From positions 26,970,856 through 27,034,855 of the forward strand of contig NC_058194.1 of NCBI RefSeq assembly GCF_907165205.1: a DNA stretch of 64,000 nucleotides, read 5' to 3'. This DNA comes from Coccinella septempunctata (Eukaryota; Arthropoda; Insecta; Coleoptera; Coccinellidae). The notes beneath the pieces were generated by a model that saw nothing but the letters and a program-made list of their open reading frames with translations, searched no databases and was not told the DNA's origin. Position 1 is the stretch's first letter, and every line of letters starts with the position of its first letter. Shown piece by piece: positions 55,796 to 64,000 of this stretch. The position numbers and the translations under genes were made by a program.

Positions 55796-58044
55796 TACGT
55801 TCAGCCGTAGCTCGGGCCTGCGGCCCTCATGATTTGCCCCAACAAAATGGTCTCAATACAATCGCCAAAACTTCAAATTTGTGCAACAATTTGGAGTTTG
55901 CGTTTTTAGAGTTCTAGATTGAGTGGGGGTTTCCCGATAAGAATAAATATACTGCCATTTTCCGTTCAAGGCATCAACGATGTAAGTTACATTAGTTTCC
56001 CCGCTTCAAACTTAAAAATAAAAAAGGGGATCAAGATATTCGGCAACGATCAAATAATGCATTCCATACCTATGAGCCTTGGAAAACGTAACGACCAAGT
56101 AAATAATGATACGTATGTCCTATCTAAAATTATAAATTCCATCGAGTTCCCGCGTAGTTGCAGAACTTGCACAATATGAATACAGATTACTAGTTTCTCC
56201 CGACCAGCGGCTAGTTTGGATAACAAACAATGCGACTGAGATCGACCCAATCTAATCCAGGTCGATCATCCGCAAGATAAACACGAAATTTGTTGACGGC
56301 AGTATTTGCCCATTCCAGTTATCCAGGTTGGACATGGTTCGGAAGTTGCAAGGGTGCAAATAGGGGTTGATGCATACGAAATCTCCACACAATGGTCGGA
56401 AATGAATATGTGCAACGAAAATACGTAAACCGCCCGGCTAGAGGAATTCCGTTTGGTGAAAATCAATTTTAGATTTAACATCGGATTTTGTGACTTTTTC
56501 CATCAAGTTGTAAGTGTCAATCGATATTTCCACTGCAAATATATTCCAAGGGGTGTCCTTGGATTGAGAGGAATGAATTTGGATATACGCTCAGAATCTC
56601 AGAAAAAGACGAGAAGTTTCCATACTGAAACTAATTTTCTCACTCATCCCTCATTCTGGAAGTACGATTTTCTGGTTGGCGTGCAAAGCCGTTGGAAGCA
56701 GAAACCATAGTGGTGAACAATTGTGCACCCTTTTTTCTCTTACTTTCAGATTTCGCATCGCTGGTAGTACGATTTCTGGCTGGCGTGCAAACCCGTTGGA
56801 AGCAGAAAACATAGTAGAGAATCGTTTCACAAAGCCTTGCTATGTTTACCCAACCTGTTATCCCGTAGTTTTAAAACTGAGCCATTGAAAAATTAATACT
56901 CGATTCATTTTGAACGAAAAAGGTTTCTTGTAATTTCCTGCTAAATGAAACGGTTTTTGAAAAAACCAGGTACGTTGATGGGACAACAATTTATTCTTTT
57001 TCGTGGAAAATTTGAAGGGAGAACAAACAATTCACAAACTTCCCACCATTACAACTAGCATTGAAACCGAATTTTCACTTCGAAAGTTTCTATTGTTACA
57101 TTTTTTCATCGCTCGGTTGCGAAAGCTCCCTCTCATAACAGGCGACCCAAAACGAAGAGTCTTCGAACTTTTGTGGCAAGATGAACAATTCCCATGAGGC
57201 CGTAGGAACACAGAGTCAATAATACATCGAATTGAATTATTTATCGGAGTTGGAATCGAATAAAGGCCACGGCCACACAAGTTTATCCCTCGCAAAATCC
57301 CATTTACGGAAACTGTAAGAACGTAAGTATAATGTAGCAGGTATGGGAGAGCTCATTGGGCCAATTCGACCTTTTCAATTTAATATCATTCAGCGGTATT
57401 ATCGACATCTGGGGAAACTTCGGAGCCGTTGCCGCAAAGACTGCAGCATAAAGTTTATAACTAGGTTGGCCCTATAATTATATCGGCTCTACGTCGGTGA
57501 TTACAAAAACAATACGGCAAGTTGGTATTAACTTACATCGGGGATCGATTTTATGGGATGTTTACACTGATCCCGACAGCAATGAAAGAGGCGATTAGAA
57601 AAACATGATCGAAAAAGCCTCTAGGGAACTCAGAGTTTCAAAAACTCTCACAATTGCTGTCAACGTATAAATCATTGTAACGAACGAACCTAAGTACACC
57701 CCTGTCGTCTCTGGTGAATTCGAGACCCTTCGAGAACGAACCAGAACTTCGTCAGTCAACAGTGTCAACACACAAAGCTCCTTGGCTCACAGATGAGACT
57801 TCAGAAAATTCACAAAAATACATATTCCAACGAAATGAAAACTAGAAATCGGCTACCTAGCCAAGTGTTGACAATGTAAACCATAGAAATTGCTCAGTTT
57901 TGTGTACGTTTTCGAGGCGGATAAGGTTTTCAACATTGTTCTAACCGTCATAACGTCATGCCTTGGTTGAATAGCCCGATGGTGGGCGGATGAAGTGTTC
58001 AACCCTGAATTTCACCCCTAATAACTGAATTGAAAAACGAATAC
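55796..58044. other. No gene; some repeat-free, CpG-containing segments
   Basis: 55830-56440 and 57200-57600 are repeat-free. At 57674 TGTAACGAACGAACCTAAGT resembles a sequence at 41847, perhaps an LTR relic. A ~55-bp direct duplication is at 56659-56814 (separate entry). Confidence 0.3.
56659..56814 (+). repeat. Direct repeat of ~54 bp, 103 bp apart
   Basis: Units at about 56659-56712 and 56762-56814 share GTACGATTT, GGCGTGCAAA and CGTTGGAAGCAGAAA in order, about 88% alike. Confidence 0.7.
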
Positions 58045-59880
58045 AGACATTAGTTGGGAATTTCGTAGATAGGCTGGGGTTTTCGGACATTAGTTGCTGG
58101 GGTTTTCGGACATAAGTTGTGACTTTCGGACATTACTTGAGATGTTCGTACATAAATTGATATTTTCGGGCATAGGTTGGGATTTTCGTAGATAAGCTGG
58201 GGTTTTCGGACATTAGTTGGGGTTTTCGGACATAAGTTGCGAATTTCGGACATTAGGTTTTCGGACGTTACTTGTGACTTTCGGACATTAGTTGATATGT
58301 TCGTTCATAAGTTGATATTTTCGGGCATAGGTTGGGATTTTCGTAGATAAGCTGGGGTTTTCGGACATTAGTTGGGGTTTTCGGACATAAGTTGCGAATT
58401 TCGGACATTAGGTTTTCGGACGTTACTTGTGACTTTCGGACATTAGTTGATATGTTCGTTCATAAGTTGATATTTTCGGACATAGGTTGGGATTTTCGTA
58501 GATAAGCTGGGGTTTTCGGACATTAGTTTGGGTTTTCGGACATAAGTTGCGAATTTCGGACATTAGGATTTCGGACGCTAGTTGTGACTTTCGGATATTA
58601 GTTGAGATGTTCGTATATAAGTGGAGATTTTCGGACATAGGTTGGGATTTTCGTAGATAAGCTGGGGTTTTCAGGCATTAGTTGGGTTTTTCGGACATAA
58701 GTTGGAATTTTCGGACATTACAGTAATGTTCGTACATAAGTTGAGATTTTTGAACATAGGTTGGGATTTTCGTAGATAAGCTGTAGTTTTCGGACAGCAG
58801 TTGGTGTTTTCGGACATAAGTTGCGAATTTCGGACATTAGTTTAGGTTTTCGGACGTTAGTTGGGACTTTCGGATATTAGAGGAGATATTCGTGAATAAG
58901 TTGAGTTTTTCGGACATAGGTTGGGATTTTCGTAGATAAGCTGGGGTTTTCGGACATTAGTTGGGGTTTTCGGACATAAGTTGAGATTTACGAACATAGG
59001 TTGGGATTTTCGTAGATAAGCTGGGGTTTTCGGATATAAGTTGGAATTTTTGGGCATTAGTTGGATTCGAGCATGAGTTGAACATAGGTTGGGATTTTCG
59101 CAGATAAGCTGGAGTTTTCGGGTATCAGTTGGGGATTTCGGACATAAGTCGCGAATTTCGGGCATTAGTTTAGGTTTTCGGACGTTAGTTGGGACTTTCG
59201 GATATTAGAGGAGATATTCGTGAATAAGTTGAGTTTTTCGGACATAGGTTGGGATTTTCGTAGATAAGCTGGGGTTTTCGGACATTAGTTTGGGTTTTAG
59301 GACATAAGTTGCGAATTTCGGACATAAGGATTTCGGACGTTAGTTGTGACTTTCGGACATTAGTTGAGATGTTCGTACATAAGTTGATATTTTCGGACAT
59401 AGGTTGGGATTTTCGTAGATGAGCTGGGGTTTTCGGACATTAGTTGGGGTTTTCGGACATAAGTTGGAATTTTCGGACATTACAGAAGATGTTCGTCCAT
59501 AAGTTGAGATTCTCGAACATAGGTTGGGATTTTCGAAGATAAGCTGGGGTTTTCGGACATAAGTTGGGGTTTTCGGACATCACTTGGGGTTTTCGGACAT
59601 TAGTTTAGGTTTTCGGACGTTAGTTGTGACTTTCGGACAATTAGTTGAGATGTTCGTACATAAGTTGAGGTTTTCGGTCATAGGTTGGGATTTTCGTAGA
59701 TAAGCTGGGGTCTTCGGGCATTAGTTGGGGTTTTCGGACATAAGTTGGAACTTTCGGACATTAGAGGAGATGTTCGTACATAAGTTGGGATTTTCGTAGT
59801 TAAGTTGGGGTTTTCGGGCATTAGTTGAGGTTTTCGGACATAAGTTGGTATTTTTGGGCTTTAGTTGGATTCAAGCATGA
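58045..59880. repeat. 20-bp minisatellite, ~1.8 kb, with higher-order pattern
   Basis: About 90 units of GTTTTCGGACATTAGTTGGG and variants. One variant, TTCGTAGATAAGCTGGG, recurs at 58191, 58346, 58501 and 58656 (155-bp steps), then at steps of about 119, 160, 80, 88, 160, 155, 120 and 161, showing a higher-order unit of roughly eight monomers. ORFs on the minus strand (SEIRNLCPKTPTNVRKPQL type) are by-products of the repeat. Confidence 0.95.
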
Positions 59881-60925
59881 GTTGCTCTCTATAACCTTCT
59901 CTCCAGATGTTCCGATTGTTCGGCATGTTTTGAGGAATTCTACTTTTCAAAATAAATTCGTTGTTTATTCATCAAATGCATTGTGGGCTGGAAAATTCGA
60001 CGGAATAATTCCAGAAAACCATCGGCTCGAATTAAGAGATTCGGGAACTTCTCCATTTCACTCCTCATACATCTTTAAAATATTCAGCCGTATAATTTCG
60101 AAATTCTAGTATCAAATACAAAGCGGCAAAACGTCCAATTGTCAGAATCACAATAACTCCGCCCGAAACGGACCTAATTCCGAATTACCCCTTTCCGCAT
60201 AATTTATCGCCCCTTCTAAACTTCGAAGTCTCGTATTTGCACCGGCTCGACAAAAGATTTAATTCCACAACTTGACTTCGAGCTTCGGAAGTTGCGCGGC
60301 CCGACAAGAACAATTTTTTTCGGCCCGGAACTGAGATGGGATACCGTTCCATTTTTTCCGTCGGATGTCGCAATGATTTATGGTCTTATCTCGCCACGTT
60401 CATTCATCTTGCGGACCCGGGGATATTATCACCTACTCCGGGAGATACAACAATGAAATGTTTTCGATGCCACGACAAAAACTTCCCCTTGTTCGGACCA
60501 ACAATCATCACTTATTCAGGTTCATATGCGAGGACCGAAACGCATAAAAAAAATTTATTCGATTTCGAACATACGAACAATAACTGAGAACTATAGATGT
60601 ATGCGATCAAAGGTTTAAACGATCGCATATTGGATTTTCCGTATGGGGTTCGTTCACACAGAAGAATTAATTGGATTATTGAGTAGAGGTGGGCGATACG
60701 AGAAAAATTGTACGATAGATGGCTTTCGGCTCATTTACTCCACTATAAGGGTAGGATTCCGACAAGACAATCAATTTCACTCAATGAATTGGAAAATTAT
60801 AAATATGGCACGTGTGAGGAAATGACTACAAGAAACAGATAGTACGAAGGAACAGATCAATTTGGTCCCAACTCCAAATCCAATAGAAGGAGAGAGGAAA
60901 TACAATCGAGGCATCATACACTATA
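59881..60925. other. CpG-rich, repeat-free island
   Basis: About 59890-60540 is GC-richer, without domain-bearing ORFs; the remainder is AT-rich. Confidence 0.3.
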
Positions 60926-61037
60926 CAGGGTGAGTCTTTGACTCGTGAAAATATTTTAACAGTTGATTCTTGAGGTCGAAATAAACACTTTTTCCTATAC
61001 TATTTTTTCCAATTCAGCCCTGATAAAAAGATATAGG
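60926..61037 (+). mobile_element. V-family end fragment
   Basis: CAGGGTGAGTCTTTGACTCG to CCCTGATAAAAAGATATAGG; about 112 bp, then cut at the 174-bp satellite. Confidence 0.85.
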
Positions 61038-61049
61038 CTATATAAAGCT

Positions 61050-62355
61050 ATGCTATGTGATACATATTCTGAACTCTTTTAGTAATAAGTCTGAGAATTT
61101 CATCCATCTCGGCACAACCGTTCGGTCTTGAGGAAGTTTTAAATGACGCCATCTTTTGGGAAATCTTCGAAGGTCAACTTTCGAGTCACGTATCTTCCAG
61201 GAAAATTATCGTAGATCTGAATGTGATACATATTCTGTAAGAGCAACTCTTCTAGTAATGAATCTGAGAATTTCATACATCTCCGCGCAACCGTTCGGTC
61301 TTGAGGAAGTTTTAACTGAACCCATCTTTTTGGGAATTTTTCGAAGGTCAACTTTCGAGTAGTTTTTCTTCCAGGAAAATATCGTAGATCTGAATGCGAT
61401 ACATATTCTGAAAGAGCAACTCGTCTAGTAATAAATCTGAGAATTTCATCCATCTCGGCGCAACCGTTCGATCTTAAGGGAGTTTTAACTGAACCCAACT
61501 TTTTGGGAATTTTTCGATGGTCGACTTTCGAGTAGTTTTTCTTCCAGGAAAATTATCGTAGATCTAAATGCGATACATTTTCTGAAAGAGAAACTCGTCT
61601 AGTAATAAATCTGAGAATTTCATCCATCTCGGCGCAACCGTTCGGTCTTGAGGAAGTTTTAACTGAACCCATCTTTTTGGGATTTTTTCGAAGGTCAACT
61701 TTCGAGTAGTTTTTCTTCCAGGAAAATTATCGTAGATCTAAATGCGATACATATTCTGAAAGAGCAACTCGTCTAGTAATAAATCTGAGAATTTCATTCA
61801 CCTCGGCGCAACCGTTCGATCTTGAGGAAGTTTTAACTGAATCCAACTTTTTGGGAAATTTTCGATGGTCAACTTTCGAGTAGTTTTTCTTCCAGAAAAA
61901 TTATCGTAGATCTAAATGTCATTAATATTCTGAAAGAGCAACTCTTTTAGCCATAAATTTGAGAACTTCATCCATTTAGGCGCAACCGTTCGGTCTTGAG
62001 GAATTTTTAACTGACCTCATCTTTTTGGGAATTTTTCGAAGGTCAAATTGCGAGTAGTTTTTCTTCCAGGAAAATTATCGTAGATCTTAATGTGGTAGAT
62101 ATTCTGTAAGAGCAACTCTTCTAGTAATGAATCAGAGAATTTCATCCATCTCGGCGCAATCGTTCGGTCTTGAAGAAGTTTTAACTGAACCCATCTTTTT
62201 GGGAATTTTTCGAAGGTCAACTTGCGAGTAATTTTTCTTCCAGCAAAATCATCGTAGATCTAAATGTCATACATATTCTGAAAGAGCAACTCTTCTAGTC
62301 AAAAATCTGAGAACTTCATCCTTTTCGGCGCGACCGTTCGGTCTTGAGGAATACT
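61050..62355. repeat. 174-bp satellite, about 7.5 copies
   Basis: The marker CAACCGTTCGGTCTTGAGG recurs with TTCGG at 61121, 61294, 61467, 61641, 61815, 61989, 62163 and 62337: spacing 173, 173, 174, 174, 174, 174, 174. Units are roughly 85-95% alike. Since 174 is 58 codons, some minus-strand frames stay open across units (119 codons at 61139-61498); stops in other units argue against a gene. Confidence 0.95.
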
Positions 62356-63343
62356 CTTCGATAATGCAACAAAAACAAACTTCGTTCTGGGGTTTTTCAG
62401 ATCCTAGAATCATTAAGGCGTTAATGAGGCATTGTCTAAATCCCTGAAGATCAATTTAGATTGAGAGGTGCAGTGGTCTAAAACAGCCTTAGAACATCCC
62501 TTTGGTCTCCTATACGTCCCATGGTGGACAAAATACTGATGGAATACCACAAGTAGCTAGCTGCAGAAACTGCATACATTTGTACAAGAACAATTTTTGG
62601 TCTGCATGACACGTAATCGTTTTAAAATCTCAAATCTTCACAGAGCGTGCCAGTAATATCACCATCAATCTCAAGATCGATAATTTTAATCGTTTCTTTA
62701 AAACGTTTCTTCAACGACACATATTATGCAATTATGAAAAACGCGTTTTCATGAAGTCGATTACGAGTAACGACGTATGATTGATTATGATGGGATGATT
62801 GATGAAAAAACGTGGTTTTTCCAGTGGAATTAAATGCAAATCATCGTCATGTACTTGACCGCATAATGAGATGGAAAGATTCATGCGCATAAATTTAATG
62901 CCGGACAGACGGTCATTCACGGTCGTATCTGCATAAATGGGTACTTTTTCTATTCATTGATCGAAAACAAAGGGAATTTCAATGAGAGAACTACGAATGA
63001 TATAAAGTATTCGAAATTCCTCAATCGCTTCTTTGTACACTGTTCCTAGCCAAACGATAATACAATAGTTGATGCAAATTTGATGAATACACCGAGGTGA
63101 ATTCATTTTGAATTCTACAATGAAACAAGTTTACATTTCTTTCAGCACGCCACTGGAATCAACACCAAAAAGGGAATGCATAAAGGTTTCACCTCATTTT
63201 TGATCCAAAGCTTCAAGATCGAGTTTCTATAAACACCAGCAAAATTAGGAGAAGGGTAAAAATGCCAACGAAGTTTGTAGTTAATTTTCCGAAGAATCGA
63301 GCTAAAATAAGAAAAAATTGCTAGAATCGGTCAAAGGGTTCTA
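62356..63343. other. No gene recognised
   Basis: AT-rich with no repeats noticed; a CACGCCACTGGAA motif near 63149 is also found in Z. Confidence 0.3.
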
Positions 63344-64000
63344 CACTGCGCAAAAAAAATTAACGCACATTATGGAAATCTCAAATTTATTCTACAACTG
63401 AAGGTGTTCTCAATGATAATTATTTTTATCAGAATTATGCATGCATATGTTATCCACTTTCAACGGTTTTCTTCAATACAGATGTTTTTTCCCAGCAGAA
63501 ATAAAAAAAGATGATATTATCAGATTTTGAATGTATGGGCTCCATTCTAAAATCTGTTGTTCTCGATCAATTCTAGTGATCAATAGTTTTTCTTTCGTTT
63601 GATTTTTTACACTCGATCGCTATGCAACGCGAAACACGCAATTTGACCCAAGAGGAATGTGCCCAAGCGGTAGTTTTGCGAGAAGAAGGGTGGACATACT
63701 CAAGAATTGCAGAAAGGTTTGGAGTTTCCCATACAAGTGTGTCCAGAATGTTGCAGCGATTCAGGGAGACAGGTATGAATGTCCGAAGACCAGGACAGGA
63801 TAGACCACGGGTAACAACTGCCATTCAAGAACGTTACTTGAGAGTTTCTTCGTTGAGACAACGGTTTGCAACCGCTCGCCTCCTTCAAATTCAGCTTGTG
63901 CAAACTCATGAGGTGCAAATTAGCTTTCAGACAATAAGAAATCGCCTCAGGGGATATGATTCAAGGCCTCGTGTCGCGGCAAGAGGCCCAGCTCTTACCC
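63344..64000 (+). mobile_element. Tc1-like transposon, left end, cut by window edge
   Basis: The terminus CACTGCGCAAAAAAAATTAA follows TA at 63342-63343, the Tc1/mariner target. About 280 bp of 5' sequence precede the transposase start at 63622. The right end lies beyond the window. Confidence 0.8.
63622..64000 (+). CDS. Tc1-like transposase, N-terminal 126 codons (incomplete)
   Basis: Open from ATG (MQRETRNLTQEECAQAVVLR) to the last base without a stop, so it is longer than the window shows. Residues about 10-60 form the first helix-turn-helix (EEGWTYSRIAERFGVSHTSV-SRMLQRF). GRPR-like linker RRPGQDRPRVTT follows, then the second DNA-binding subdomain ending in SFQTIRNRLRGYDSRPRVAA. These are the paired-like domains by which Tc1 transposases bind their terminal repeats. 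The catalytic DDE domain should lie downstream. No frameshift in the visible part, unlike every other transposase here, so this may be the youngest element in the window. Confidence 0.9.
   Translation, partial: MQRETRNLTQEECAQAVVLREEGWTYSRIAERFGVSHTSVSRMLQRFRETGMNVRRPGQDRPRVTTAIQERYLRVSSLRQRFATARLLQIQLVQTHEVQISFQTIRNRLRGYDSRPRVAARGPALT

Noticed and set aside
57674..57740. TGTAACGAAC... as the start of a third LTR
   Set aside because: Similar to 41847 over about 40 bp, but no matching CA end or target duplication was found.
58050..59400. Minus-strand ORFs with repeated LCPKTPTNVRKPQLIYENPN
   Set aside because: Same reason: frame-cycling minisatellite without a start context or conserved flanks.

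Overview
This window looks like intronic or intergenic DNA of an insect, possibly a beetle (inference only). I see no bacterial operons, no rRNA and no tRNA. It is packed with mariner/Tc1-type DNA transposons, several non-LTR retrotransposon clades, TIR-only elements and minisatellites, plus a short array of the arthropod telomere motif TTAGG. The only host coding sequence I can support is one 105-bp minus-strand exon at 14630-14734. It has perfect splice signals and encodes part of a furin-type proprotein convertase prodomain. Much of the window is plausibly intron of that gene, but I found no second exon.

Layout. 1-14600: LINE tail with RNase H, palindromic SINE-like repeats, mariner copy 1, a TIR element with GGGTAAGTGTGCGC motifs, two inverted copies of a ~590-bp TIR family (X), each holding a different insertion, then a 1.6-kb element with inverted 20-bp arrays ending about 50 bp from the exon. 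15400-32000: a dense patchwork of families with CAGGGTG ends (Y, Z, V, S), an interstitial (TTAGG)6 tract, X copy 3 split by a solo LTR, and a 515-bp palindromic insertion with hammerhead-ribozyme-like motifs. 33000-55800: LINE fragments interrupted by Y and V, a mariner-like element split by a second solo LTR, a 305-bp hammerhead-bearing palindrome inside a TIR element, mariner copy 2 with TIRs and TA duplication, and a LINE inserted into another mariner with an 11-bp duplication. 58000-62400: a 20-bp minisatellite and a 174-bp satellite. 63344-64000: a Tc1-like transposon whose transposase is still open at the window edge.

Between these patches lie repeat-free stretches richer in CpG and containing TAAT-type palindromes. 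They do not look like genes and are candidate regulatory DNA of the host locus.

The most interesting signal is the pair of unrelated palindromic insertions at 25684-26198 and 45522-45826. Both have 12-bp target duplications, a 35-37-bp extension on one side only, and outward-facing hammerhead-like cores. This recalls the ribozyme-bearing terminal repeats known from Penelope-like elements, but here without any reverse transcriptase.
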